Assembly (NCBI RefSeq): GCF_040939455.1
Contig: NC_134106.1
Coordinates: 80,111,001 to 80,175,000 of the forward strand
Reading direction: 5' to 3'
DNA from: Microcebus murinus
Taxonomy: Eukaryota; Chordata; Mammalia; Primates; Cheirogaleidae
DNA: 64,000 bases
This document shows positions 29,703 to 41,843 of the stretch, in pieces. Within the stretch, counting starts at the first letter, position 1. Every line of letters begins with the position of its first letter. Position numbers and translations under genes: made by a program. The notes beneath the pieces were generated by a model. It ran no database searches. It saw only the letters and a program-made list of their open reading frames with translations, and was not told where the DNA came from.

Positions 29703-29937
29703 AAGGAAGGAGAAAAGGAGAAAAGGAGAAAAGGAGAAAAGGAGAAAAGGAGAAAAGGAGAAAAGGAGGAAGGAAGGAAGGAAGGAAGGAAGGAAGGAAG
29801 GAAGGAAGGAAGGAAGGAAGGAAGGAAGGAAGGAAGGAAGGAAGGAAGGAGGGAGGGAGGGAGGGAGGGAGGGAGGGAGGGAGGGAGGGAGGGAGGGAAG
29901 GAGGGAGGGAGGGAGGGAGGGAAGAAAGGAAGGAAGA
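29703..29937. repeat. Polypurine tract: (AAAAGGAG)n, (GGAA)n, (GGGA)n (right arm)
   Basis: About 235 bp: some seven copies of an 8-mer, then GGAA, then GGGA units. It is nearly twice as long as the left-arm tract, and the 8-mer block is absent there. Mirror symmetry (H-DNA potential) is high. The Lys/Arg/Glu and Leu/Pro/Ser frames through it are not genes. Confidence 0.95.
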
Positions 29938-32744
29938 TATATGTGCATTTTATTTCCTTCTTACCATCAGAATGCTGGAGAGCTCAGTGAAACTTCAGAA
30001 ATGATTTCATCTAGCCTTCTCATTCAACAATAAGGGAACTTTTGCATGTGATATAATCCCCAAAGGCACAGCCCTATGGTTTATTTGGAGGCCAGAAGTC
30101 TGTGGGTATCAGTCACAGAAGGCATACATTTGAAATCCCTTTATAACCTTTGGAGGGCCACTTTAGGTTTTTCTCAAAACCTAATTTCCAACTTGTATTT
30201 CAGGTCACTGGATAACAGAAATCTATGTTGTATCAAATATTTTTATAAAATACTGGACAGCACATGGGAGTGGAAAAGGGTATAAGCTTTGGAATTGAAG
30301 TTGAATTCAAACCCAGATTCCACCATTTAATAGAGCTGAACATCACACATGTCATAGTTTATATCTTTGAATCACAGTTATCTCATTTATGCAATGAAGA
30401 CCACAACGCCTATGTCAGAGGATTACAGAAGCTAATGTACATATGTTAAGGCCCTCACAAAGCTATGGCATTTAGTAGGTAGTACAATGTAATTTCTTAT
30501 CTCTCCCCTTATTTTAAAATGCTACCCTTAAAAAGAATACTTACCACTTCTATAAGTTTCCATGGTGATTTCCCAAGCAATATCTTCTTAAAGTAGGACA
30601 GCTATTACTTCCTGTTTCAGCAATGGGAGACTAAGCAACCTGCTCATGTTCACAGGTGGTAGAACTGAGCCCCAAGCTGATTTCAAGGCAGTAAAGGGTC
30701 TGTTCTTCAGGGAGCTGTTTCCTTATAGAATAAAATTGCCATGGGAAAATTTAAAATACAAAAGATAACCTCCTAGGGTGAAAATCAAGTTAGTTAGAAG
30801 TAAAATATTCCCAATTTTCCTATAAAGACATGGGTAAGAGCAGAGGTTGGGAACCAAGACAATATTTCAATTCTGACTTCAGGGACAAATTTAGATCGTT
30901 GTTAATTTTTTGCTATTATAACTGTTCTCTCTATATTTTATATGTACCGTGATGAATGATGAATAAAGCCAGAACTTACCTACTCCAAATCAATCATGCA
31001 TCTGTAAAAAAATGAGCTAGAAATTATTTGGATGTCATGGTTCCTGTTTTGTTTTCATGTATGTTGATTTTTTTTTTAAAGACTGAGACCTGCTGAATCT
31101 AAGAATCTATAGAGCCCAATATCCAAAGTCTAGAAAGTCATGTTTTATTTTTTCAGTTGGTCTTTTAAAAAATATAAAGAGCATAAATCAATGTGCAGTG
31201 GCATCAAAAGGAACCGGACTAATCAATCACACTAAGCCTTGAGGAAATTCTAATTTCCCCTTTTTGTTAATCCTGTTCTATAGGTTTCCCGATTTGAAGT
31301 ACAACACTAGTCTTAAAAACTTGTTACAATTTGCTATCACAATAGACTTTTGAAGAGGAAATATAAGTAAATCCCCTCATCCATTGTAGTTCTTTCTTAT
31401 TTTACCCAAGGGAGCTTTTCTTGTCAAGTTCTATGTCATTATTTTGCACACACTTTTCTTCATGTATATAGCCACTAAATTAAAACCAAAGCCTAAACAT
31501 CAGAAAAAGTTATCATTTTCAAAATTTAAGATGCTCCTCCTGCAAATTTCCCCTTTGCCTCTTTTGTAATCAGAACCATCAATAGCAATGATACACGATT
31601 TCACAGCAATTACCTTCTCAACAAATTTGTTATTACCTTAGACAAAAGAGAATGCTCAGATTACTTCTTACTAAATCAAATAGAATATGCCTTTCACAAG
31701 TGTTCAGTGAATTAAACCAATATAACATAAAGTCACAGGCTAAAATGTAGTCAGTTCTCCACTCACCTTTTTCTCCTGGTTGTCATCACAATGATTCATA
31801 ACTAGAAACTTCAGAATCTAGGACACAGTGCAATCCAGTTTCCACCTTGTGTGTTCTGCTCTGGAAACTACAGAAAGTCAACTAACGAAACAAGACATGT
31901 TTGAATGATCCTTCAACATCCCTCTGTTCTCAAGAAAGAAATGAAAGGCAAGAGAATACCAATCTGGGATATTCTATCTCCTTTACAAAATGATCTATTG
32001 AGACCTTGGGGTAAAAATGAGCCAGGAACATAGGTCAGCCAACCTAATGAGTAGCTTACAAGTTCAGAAGCGCTCAGAAGGATGAAAGCTTCCAGAGAAT
32101 TGGAACTATGGGTTCCTAGTAATAAAGTTATGTCTCAAAATAATTCAAATGTATTTGAATCTCCCATATTTGGATTATAACATGTGATGACATTAAAAAA
32201 CAAAAACAAAAAACAATAACCGAAAACAGGCGTTGCTGAAGGGATGAGAGCCAGGGATAGATACTAAGGACAGCAATACTGGGTGACTACTCACTGGGCT
32301 GCATAAAGAAAATCCACACTGGGAAACAAAGGGGTCCTAGTTGGGGCAGAGGGGCCCTCTTGTCTCCAGGGCCCCAGGCCGTGCTGCAGCTCACTCTACT
32401 GTGACTCGGATGCCTCTCTGAGGGCCATAGGCTACTTCTGGGCAGGTCCTACCCGGAGCTGTGAGTCCACCCCTGGAGGACCTCACACTCCATGTTGTCA
32501 GGATCTGGGGAGCTCAGGGTCTTCCCTCTCTCCATTCTAAAGGCAAGGAGACATTTCAAGGGGACTCTCTATTTTCAAATGTGCAGGACATTCTCAATCA
32601 CTCTTGCACCCTGCTGTGCAACAGATGTCAGGGCTTCTTCCCCCTGTCTGTCTGAAACTCTGTGCCCTGTGACCAACTACCAATGCCCTCCCTCTGCCAT
32701 CCCCCAGCCTCTCATCACCATCAAGCTACTCTACTTCTATGAGG

Positions 32745-32935
32745 TCAGCTTTGCAGATACCACACATAAGTGACAACATGCTGTGTTTGCCTTTCTGAGG
32801 TGACAGATGTGTTAATTAGCTTTATGTCACCATTCCACATAGTGCACACATACAGAATCTTCACATTGTACCCCATACATGTATACATCTATGACTTGTC
32901 TATTAAAAATAGTATCAGCAAAACCATAACATACA
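32745..32935 (+). repeat. Old L1 3'-end fragment (right arm)
   Basis: Forward copy of the LINE tail mirrored at 9410-9590. It ends near 'gtctattaaaaatagtatc'. Confidence 0.6.
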
Positions 32936-33033
32936 AAATAAGATGCAGGAAGCATGGCTAGACTGCCCCACATACTTGGTCTTGCTGGTTCAGCTATCCA
33001 CATTCACTGACACCACCTTCTTTAGTCATCTTC

Positions 33034-33990
33034 AGCAGATCTTTTGGGCCAGTGTGTTACAGTATATTCTTAACATAAAGTTGGCAAATCTCCTAGTGAG
33101 CCCCTTCGGGCCCTGGCCCTCTTTAGAGGCAGAGATCAAGGTCTTCCCATCTGGCTGCCCGGCCTGGAGAGAGGTATCTCCTCCTTGTTCTTCCCCATGG
33201 CTGCTGGTGCTGTGGGTGGATGGGGAGCCCCTGGGGCCATGCTGGGGGGCTACACTGGGATCAGGACTCATCTGCAGGCTGTGTAGAGGACTGACAGGCA
33301 CTGTGGCTTTCCTGGTCTCCTCTTGTGTCTCCTGCCCCTTGATCGAAACATCCCTCAGAATTTCAGGTACGGTGGGCCTCTCCAGTGGGTCAATGGTTAG
33401 GAACTTCCTCAAAACTTCCTCAACCAATTCTTCAGGATTCTTCAATTTTTCAGTTTCTCAGAAGGGGTCCAGCTTCTCTTCCTCACTAAAAGTCATAGCA
33501 AAGCCAAAGTTGGCTAGTTTAATGTTCTCATGGTCGTCAAGTAGAATGTTGAGGGGCTTCAAGTTCTAGTGTACAATGGGGTTCTTTTGGCAGTACTGCA
33601 CCCCAGCCAATATTTGCTGGAATTTGGTCCGGGCCTCCTCCTGGTTCAGGGGATGGTGTCTCGCTATATATATCAGAAAAGGTCTCCACCACTGGCGTAG
33701 TCTGTTGCTAAACAGAGGATGTCTTCATTCTCAATGACGTCCAGAAGCTTAGGGATGTTCAGATTATCCAGGCCCTCGTGGCTTTGACCTCCATGTCCAC
33801 AGTTTCCAGAGTGGGGAGTGTCTTCTTGGACAGAATTTTGCTGGCCACCTGAGTCCCAGTAGGAAGCCACTGAGCCAGCATCACCTTTCTGAAGGTGCCA
33901 GAGTCAATTGTCTTGAGGAGCTTATAATTGTGAAACTCCTCAATGGATGAGCTGGAGGCAAGGCCTGCTCCACAGGCACCTCTAACTAGG
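33034..33990 (-). pseudogene. Sperm-motility/MARK-like Ser/Thr kinase pseudogene
   Basis: Read on the minus strand, the order is that of an AMPK/MARK-related kinase. The N-terminal lobe reads EFHNYKLLKTIDSGTFRKV (about 33945-33890), with a degraded glycine loop and a VASKI lysine motif. ENEDILCLATDYASGGDLF follows (about 33730-33675), then NQEEARTKFQQILAGVQYC, the catalytic loop IVH*NLKPLNILL (about 33580-33540) and NFGF in place of DFG. Lesions: the HRD arginine is a stop, D of DFG is N, there are frameshifts near 33770 and 33665, and the whole activation segment through the APE region is missing. After DPF*E the text jumps to a helix-I-like block, EEVLRKFLTIDPLERPTVPEILRD. The tail ends GPKGLTRRFANFMLRIYC, like the C-terminus of sperm motility kinases (Smok). 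There are no introns, so it is a retrocopy or from an intronless family. Inactive. Confidence 0.75.
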
Positions 33991-33994
33991 CTAA

Positions 33995-34225
33995 CTTTAG
34001 TTAGTAAATAATGGTAAATAGGCTAACAATACCAATTATACTAACACTACGAAAGAACAATACTAAATATACTATCCTAATAAAAAACAATATTAACTAT
34101 GCTATGCTAATGCTACTAACAAACCTTCCTAACTATAGGATGGTAACAAAACTAACAAACTACTCACTATCCTACACTAACACATCTAGTAAACAATGCT
34201 AATAGTACTAACTACACTAACAATG
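33995..34225. repeat. AT-rich CTAA/CTAAC degenerate tandem tract
   Basis: Repeated 'ctaacaatac', 'actaacaa' and 'tgctaata' motifs over about 230 bp give a low-complexity minisatellite-like stretch of unknown origin. From 34225 to 34807 I see unassigned sequence with no gene. The antisense frame at 34226-34465 has no supporting signal. Confidence 0.6.
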
Positions 34226-34888
34226 CTAACTAATAAGGAAAAAGGAGTCTCTGGCTACAGTCAAACTCCACAGGTCACCAAAAAGCAGCTTCAAGGACTG
34301 AAATCCTAGGGCCAGACTGGGGCTTATATGGGTGGTAGTAGTTTCATAACAATGGGTCTTTATGAGGTCAGAGCAAGAAATGGGCCAATCAGGGCTGGGT
34401 ATAACCCACAGTGGTTTGTTTTCCTTTTTTGGTTGTAAGAGCACTTTCCTCTTTAAAGAAAACAAGTGTTTTTTGTTTACATGGCTATTGAGATGGATAT
34501 TTAGTTTATTAGAAATTTAAGCATGTACAATGGTCCAGGGACCTGTCCATTTATAGGGTGAAAATCTGTAATAACTTTAAGCTTTTAAAGACCTCATAAT
34601 GTCAATACTTGAAATATTCTATTTCTTTTTTTTAAAATTCTGATTGGTTTCAGGGTGATGCTACAACATAGCTGACATCGTGATACTATAAACATGGGTT
34701 CTGTGGTGTGTGATACACACTAGTGTCCATTATTAGCAGCTATAGAGCTGCCAGAAAGATACTTGTCATCATAATTTCCCCACACAATCATCATCAGATT
34801 TGTCATCAAAAACCTTCGAAGGATATAACAGAAAGATGGCAGACGAATAACACCTCCAGACAGAGTGTCTCTGCAGAAAAGACAGATT

Positions 34889-35248
34889 CTAGCAGAAATT
34901 AGAGGAAAGAAGCAAGAAGACAAGCATACAGCGGACGAGGGCCGGAAGGAGGGGTACCTGAGACCCCGGGAGACTCCACGGGAGGAGGCTGCGGAGGAGA
35001 ACTGGAGGCTGAGACCACCGGAGCAGCCCGGAGACCAGCGGCAAGGGTAGGTGGATTTGCTGTTTCCCCTCCCCTGCATTTGGGACTGCTGGTGGGCTCC
35101 CCAGAGGGTGGAGAGACCTGCGGACACCAGCCCAGAGACCGCCGCCGCCGCCAGCCAGCGGTGAGCCTGTAGCAGACGTGGCACCAGGTTCCCAACTTCC
35201 TCCGGGCACCTCCGTGTGCACAGACCCGAGCTGCGCGGCAGGCGCCAT
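34889..35248 (-). other. Antisense 119-codon frame in the L1 5' UTR (ORF0-like)
   Basis: An ATG-started antisense frame, MAPAAQLGSVHTEVPG..., in the L1 5' UTR with a favourable start context (A at -3, G at +4). It is rich in Gly, Pro, Leu and Ser with no known domain. Human L1 has an antisense ORF0 in an analogous place, though the 5' UTRs are unrelated. A second, overlapping antisense frame (about 34720-35310, no ATG at its start) runs out of the L1 into flanking DNA. A related frame is still open in the old L1 (8865-9074 plus). GC richness alone could keep such frames open. Confidence 0.35.
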
Positions 35249-36244
35249 ATTGCCTCCTCCTCCCCTCCGCCGACCCTACCCGCGGCTGCCCAGAGAGACA
35301 ATACAGCCACCAGCCGGAGGCACCTCCAGGGAATGGGACCTTCCCGTTTGGGACCCTACAGCTGACTCAGGGGAACTCAGACTGTGAGCTCCCTACCCGC
35401 CAGCCCTCCCAGGTGCTGCTGGCATGGTCTTCCCAGGAGAACGGTGCCGACTCAGAGGCTGAGAGACATAGACCCAGCTTGGGCTCCCTGTGGGTGAATT
35501 GGGACCGGAAATCCTCTCCCTGGTGGGGATACAGTTTGAACTCTGGGACCCAGAGGTTGGACCTGCAGACCAGATCCCCTGCACCGAGGGCTAGCACTGC
35601 CTGGGGCACAGAAGGGTAATATGTGAACAGCCTACTGAGGTGTGTGTGCCTCCAGGGGCGGATCGGCATCCTAGAGGGCAACCCTCCTCCCAGGAGGAGG
35701 CCGTGCGCCCAACCTAGGTGCGTTCCTGTGCAGGGAACCTCCCCGCTGACATCACAGTCCCGGGAGGCCTGGTGGCTTATGGTCTGGCCTGCTGGCAGAG
35801 GCCCAGGACTAGCTGCAGACTTGAGGAGGGTGGAAAGAAGCGAGGCCCACTCCAGACTGCGGGTCTCAGACAGCCCCACCCCCACACCCAGACTTTCTGG
35901 CTGAGCGGGACCATTCCAGCCCCGCCCTGACAGCTTTACCTGGAAGCAGAGAACAGAACTTTGACCCCTGCTAACGGCCTGAGGGCAGGCTTACCCAACC
36001 CAGCTCCGCCCAGAACAAGAGCTGATAACAGGACACAAAAACAACAGCATAGCCTGTTCCTCCAAGCAAACGCCACCTACTGACAGGGACGGCATCTTGC
36101 ACAGCCTTTCCAAGGCACCCACTGACTCAATATATAGGCAGTGGTCCAATTTCACCCACAGACACCACCTAACGCCTCAGAAACTAAACAAGGTGTGTGA
36201 ACACCCAAACAATAACTTAAGGAAAGAAACAACAACTGATCGAC

Positions 36245-37573
36245 ATGGGAAGAAATCAGCGAAAGAACTCAGGAAATATGAAGAACCAAACGGAAAACAC
36301 ACCCCCCAAGAGGAGCACCAGCCCCCTAGAAACGGACACCAACCAAAATCAGGCAACCAATATGACAGAAGAGGAATTTCGTATGTGGATCATAAGAACA
36401 CTCACCCAGCTGCAACAACAACTCAATAACCAACACCAAGAAACCACAAAAAGCCTCCAGAATATGGAAAAAGAAATAGACACAATGAAGAAAAGTTTAA
36501 CTGAACTCCTGGAAATGAAGAATCAATTCAAGGAACTACAAAATACAGTGGAAAGTCTCAAGAACAGGGTAGATGAAACAGAAGAAAGAATCTCAGAGCT
36601 TGAAGATAACACCCTCCAATTAAATAAATCAGTCACAGAAATAGAGCAGAGAAACAAGAGAAAAGAGCAAAGCCTACAAGAGCTGTGGGATTATGTGAAG
36701 AAACCTAATGTGAGGGTCATAGGGTTACCAGAAGGGAAAGAAGACAACACTCAAGGGTTGGACAAGCTGTTTGAAGATATAATAGAGGAAAATTTCCCAG
36801 GCCTTGCTCAAAATCTTGATATACAAGTTCAAGAAGCTCAGGCCGGGCGCTGTGGCTCACGCCTGTAATCCTAGCTCTTGGGAGGCCGAGGCGGGCGGAT
36901 TGCTCAAGGTCAGGAGTTCAAAACCAGCCTGAGCAAGAGCGAGACCCCGTCTCTACTATAAATAGAAAGAAATTAATTGGCCAACTGATATATATATAAA
37001 AAAATTAGCCGGGCATGGTGGCGCATGCCTGTAGTCCCAGCTACCCGGGAGGCTGAGGCAGAAGGATCACTCGAGCCCAGGAGTTTGAGGTTGCTGTGAG
37101 CTAGGCTGACGCCACGGCACTCACTCTAGCCTGGACAACAAAGTGAGACTCTGTCTCAAAAAAAAAAAAAAAAAGAAGCTCAGAGGACCCCTGGGAGATT
37201 CAATGCAAACAGGAAGACGTCACAACATGCAATCATCAGACTGACCAAAGTATCAACTAAAGAGGCCCTTCTAAGAGCTGTAAGACAAAAGAAGCAAGTA
37301 ACGTACAAGGGAAAGCCAATTCGAATAACATCAGACTTCTCTAATGAGACTTTACAAGCAAGGAGAGACTGGGGCCCCATTCTCACTCTTTTGAAACAAA
37401 ACAATGCCCAGCCTAGAATATTATTCCCTGCAAAATTAAGCTTCGTATATGAAGGAGAAATAAAAACATTCTCAGACAAGCAAAGGCTCAGAGAATTCAC
37501 CAAGACAAGACCAGCCCTACAAGAAGTACTTAAAACAGCATTACACACGGAACATCATAATAATAACCCATGA
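36245..37573 (+). pseudogene. L1 ORF1 (RNA-binding chaperone), split by an Alu
   Basis: ORF1p is the trimeric nucleic-acid chaperone of the L1 RNP. The start is ATG at 36245 (MGRNQRKNSGNMKNQ). A heptad-rich coiled coil (residues about 70-140, e.g. ELLEMKNQFKELQNTVESL) precedes the RRM-like core (LWDYVKKPNVRVIGLPEG). The C-terminal domain after the Alu contains RITSDFSNETLQARRDWGP and FSDKQRLREFTKTRPALQEV. The Alu (36841-37172) and its 10-bp target duplication interrupt the frame. The two parts, 36245-36840 and 37183-37573, are in the same frame and together have 328 codons, the normal length. Apart from the Alu I see no lesion, so ORF1 was intact when the Alu landed. Confidence 0.9.
36841..37172 (+). 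mobile_element. Young lemur Alu in L1 ORF1
   Basis: Starts 'ggccgggcgctgtggctcac', has the TA-rich segment at about 36985, and ends in poly-A. The perfect target duplication AAGAAGCTCA is at 36831-36840 and 37173-37182. It is almost identical to the Alu at 41164. Confidence 0.97.
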
Positions 37574-37620
37574 ATATAAAAACAACCAAAACCCAAAGAT
37601 ATTAAAGGCCAGATATTACA

Positions 37621-40600
37621 ATGGCTCAAGACAGAAATCATAGCAACAACATCCAACCCAAAAGAATAATCAGTAATCTACCTTACCTATCAGTTCTCTC
37701 AATAAATGTGAACGGCTTAAACTCTCCACTCAAGAGACATAGGCTGGCTGAATGGATAAGAAAATACAGGCCAAGTATATGCTGTCTTCAGGAAACACAT
37801 CTAACCTGCAAGGATGCATATAGACTAAAAATAAAAGGGTGGAGATCAATATTCCAAGCAAATAGAAGCCAAAAGAAGGCTGGTGTGGCAGTTCTAATTT
37901 CAGACGATTTAGTTTTTAAACCAACAAAAGTAGTGAAAGACAAAGAGGGTCATTATATAATGGTGAAGGGCACAGTCCAACAAGAAGAGATAACAATTTT
38001 AAATATATATGCACCCAACTTAGGTGCACCCAGATTCATAAAGCAAACCTTACTGGAGCTAAGCAAATGGATTAATAGCAACTCCATAATCGCCGGAGAT
38101 TTCAACACCCCACTGACGGCATGAGACAGATCCTCCAAACAGAAAATTAATAAAGAAATAATGGACTTAAACAAAACTCTAGAACAATTGGGTCTGACTG
38201 ACATTTACAGAACATTCTACCCAAAATCCACGGAATATACGTTCTTCTCATCAGCTCACGGGACATTCTCTAAGATTGACCATATCCTAGGACACAAAGA
38301 AAATCTCAAGAAATTAAAAAAAATAGAAATCATACCATGTATCTTCTCAGATCACAGTGGAATAAAAGTAGAAATCAACCCTAACAGAAACTCACATTTC
38401 TACACAAAAACGTGGAAATTAAACAACCTCCTACTAAATGATTACTTCATAAATGAAGAAATCAAGACGGAAATTTAAAAATTCTATGAAGAAAACGACA
38501 ATGGAGAGACAAGTTATCAACTCCTCTGGGACACAAGTAAAGCAGTTCTGAGAGGAAAGTTTATCTCCATAAATGCCTATAACCAAAGACAAGAAGATCA
38601 CAAATAGACAATCCAATGAAACGACTCAAAGAGCTGGAAAAAGAAGAACAGACCAACCCCAAACCCAGCAGAAGAAGTGAAATCAACAAGATCAAATCAG
38701 AACTAAATGAAATTGAAAACAGGGAAGCTATTCAGGAGATTAATAAAACAAAAAGTTGGTTCTTTGAAAAAATAAACAAAACTGACACACCATTGGCTAA
38801 GCTAATGAAAAGCAGAAAAGAGAAATCTCTAATAAGCTCCATCAGGAATAAAAAAGGAGATATCACAACTGATCCCAAAGAGATACAAGATACAATTTAT
38901 GAATACTACAAAAATCTTTATGCACACAAACTAGAAAATGTGGAGGAAATGGACAAATTTCTAGAAACACACAGCCTCCCTAGGCTCAACCAGGAAGAAA
39001 TAGATTCCCTGAACAGACCAATCTCAACAGCTGAAATAGAAACAGCAATTAAAAATCTCCCTAAAAAGAAAAGTCCTGGTCCAGATGGCTTCACACCTGA
39101 ATTTTACCATACTTACAAAGAAGAACTAGTACCTATCTTGCAGAAACTATTCCACAACAACGAGAAGAACGGAAACCTCCTCGACACCTTTTATGAAGCA
39201 AATATTACTCTGATACCAAAACCAGGAAAGGATGCAACAAAAAAAGAAAACTACAGACCAATATCCCTAATGAATATAGATGCAAAAATTTTCAACAAAA
39301 TCTTAGCTAACCGAATCCAGACACTTATCAAAAAAATAATCCACCACGACCAAGTGGGCTTCATCCCAGGGATGCAGGGATGGTTCAACATATGTAAATC
39401 TATAAATGCAATTCACCACATAAACAGAAGCAAAAACAAAGACCACATGATTCTTTCAATAGATGCAGAAAAAGCTTTTGACAAAATTCAACACCCTTTC
39501 ATGATACGAACACTTAAGAAAATAGGCATAAAAGGGACATACATAAAAATGATACAAGCCATATATGACAGACCCATAGCCAACATCATACTGAATGGGG
39601 AAAAATTGTAATCATTCCCACTTAGAACTGGAACCAGACAAGGCTGCCCACTATCTCCACTTCTGTTCAACATAGTGCTGGAAGTCTTTCCTACAGCAAT
39701 CAGACAGGAAAATGGAATCAAAGGTATCCAAATAGGGGCAGAAGAGATCAAACTTTCACTGTTTGCTGATGATATGATATTGTATCTAGAAAACCCTAAA
39801 GATTCAACCAAGAAACTCCTGGAACTGATCAATGAATTTAGTAAAGTCTCAGGATACAAAATCAATACACAGAAATCAGAGGCATTCATATACGCCAACA
39901 ACAATCTAATTGAGAAACAAATCAAAGACTCAATTCCCTTCACAATAGCAACAAAGAAATTAAAGTACCTAGGAATATACTTAACCAAGGACGTAAAAGA
40001 CCTCTATAGGGAGAACTATGAAACACTGAGGAAGGAAATAGCAGAGGACGTAAACAGATGGAAATCCATACCATGCTCGTGGATCGGTAGACTCAATATC
40101 ATCAAAATGTCTATACTACCCAAACTGATCTACAGATTCAATGCAATACCTATTAAAATCCCATCAGCATTCTTCACAGATATAGAAAAAATAATTTTAC
40201 GCTTCGTATGGAACCAAAGAAGACCCCGAATATCAAGAGCAATTCTAGGCAACAAAAACAAAATGGGAGGAATTAATATGCCAGATATCAAACTATACTA
40301 CAAAGCTGTAGTAATTAAATCAATATGGTATTGGCACAAAAATAGGAATATTGACTAGTGGAACAGATGTGAGAATCCTGATATAAAACCATCTTCATAT
40401 AGCCATCTAATCTTTGACAAAGCAGAGAAAAACATACGCTGGGGAAAAGAATCCCTTTTCAATAAATGGTGCTGGGAAAACTGGATAGCCACCTGCAGAA
40501 GGCTAAAACAGGACCCACACCTTTCACCTCTCACAAAAACCAACTCACGCTGGATAACAGACTTAAACCTAAGATATGAAACTATTAGAACTCTAGAGGA

Positions 40601-41843
40601 AAAAGTTGGAAACACTCTCCTAGACATCGGCCTGGGCAAAGAGTTTATGAAGAAGTCCCCAAAGGCAATCACAGCAGCAGCAAAAATAAATAAATGGGAC
40701 ATGGTCAAACTACAAAGCTTCTGCACAGCCAAAGAAATAGTCATGAAAGTAAACAGACAACCTACAGAATGGGAGAAAATTTTTGCATCCTATGCATCCA
40801 ATAAGGGACTGATAACTAGAATATACTTAGAACTCATGAAAATCAGGAAGAAAAAATCAAATAACCCCATTAAAAAGTGGGCAAAGGACTTGAACAGAAA
40901 TTTTTCTAAAGAAGACAGAAGAATGGCCAACAGACATATGAAAAAATGCTCAACATCTCTAATCATCAGGGAAATGCAAATCAAAACCACAATGAGATAT
41001 CACTTAACCCCAGTGAGAATGGCCTTTATCAAAAAATCTCCAAACAATAAATGCTGGCGTGGTTGCGGAGAGAGAGGAACACTCCTACACTGCTGGTGGG
41101 ACTGCAAACTAGTTCAACCTCTGTGGAAAGCAATATGGAGATACCTTAAAGAGATACAAGTGAGGCCGGGCGCTGTGGCTCACGCCTGTAATCCTAGCTC
41201 TTGGGAGGCCGAGGCGGGCGGATTGCTCAAGGTCAGGAGTTCAAAACCAGCCTGAGCAAGAGCGAGACCCCGTCTCTACTATAAATAGAAAGAAATTAAT
41301 TGGCCAACTGATATATATATAAAAAAATTAGCCGGGCATGGTGGCGCATGCCTGTAGTCCCAGCTACTCGGGAGGCTGAGGCAGAAGGATCACTCAAGCC
41401 CAGGAGATTGAGGTTGCTGTGAGCTAGTCTGACGCCACGGCACTCACTCTAGCCTGGACAACAAAGTGAGACTCTGTCTCAAAAAAAAAAAAAAAAAAGA
41501 GATACAAGTGAATCTACCATTTGATCCAGCAATCCCATTGCTGGGCATCTACCCAAATGATCCAATGACACTCTACAAAAAAGACACCTGCACTCGAATG
41601 TTTATAGCAGCACAATTCATAATTGCAAGGCTGTGGAAACAGCCCAAGTGCCCATCAATCCAAGAATGGATTAATAAAATGTGTTATATGTATACCATGG
41701 AGTACTATTCAGCTCTAAGAAACAATGGTGATATAGCACATCTTATATTTTCCTGGTTAGAGCTGGAACCCATACTAATAAATGAAGTATCCCAAGAATG
41801 GAAAAACAAGCACCGTATATATTCTCCAGCAAACTGGTATTAA
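37621..41843 (+). pseudogene. L1 ORF2 (endonuclease/reverse transcriptase), disrupted
   Basis: ORF2p nicks target DNA and reverse-transcribes L1 RNA. The endonuclease block reads SINVNGLN, LQETHL, AGDFNTPL and SDHSGIKVEIN (37690-38370). The RT block has [15 protein letters not shown] (about 39060), [15 protein letters not shown] and the catalytic FADDMILYL (about 39760). The C-terminal Cys-rich region includes [18 protein letters not shown] (about 41055-41105). Lesions: stops at 38122, 38476, 39609 and 40356, a frame change near 38605, and an Alu at 41164-41497 splitting the C-terminus before VNLPFDPAIPLLGIYP. The catalytic residues remain, but no full-length protein can be made. Confidence 0.92.
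41164..41497 (+). mobile_element. Young lemur Alu in L1 ORF2
   Basis: Perfect 14-bp target duplication AGAGATACAAGTGA at 41150-41163 and 41498-41511. The sequence is nearly identical to the Alu at 36841, including the 'tactataaatagaaag' and TA-run features. Confidence 0.97.

Larger units (their letters stand above)
21315..33280 (-). repeat. Large inverted repeat, right arm
   Basis: Reverse-complement counterpart of 9063-21159. It ends outward inside the kinase pseudogene, which continues uninterrupted past 33280, whereas the left arm ends at the same position against L1. The right arm therefore holds the original context and the left is the derived copy, at least at that edge. Unassigned unique sequence lies at 29937-32745 (with a degraded MIR near 30280-30470) and at 28768-29703. 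Confidence 0.95.

Noticed and set aside
26808..29937. Possible CRISPR array from regularly repeated units
   Set aside because: Units are 2-8 bp simple repeats without spacers, in a mammalian genome.
29647..30033. 128-codon Lys/Arg/Glu/Gly frame and its antisense Leu/Pro/Ser partner
   Set aside because: Translation of purine simple repeats; same for the frames at 12337-12589 and 15365-15580.
33032..33445. 137-codon minus-strand frame as a possible intact gene
   Set aside because: It is the tail of a kinase whose catalytic part is broken by stops, frameshifts and deletion.
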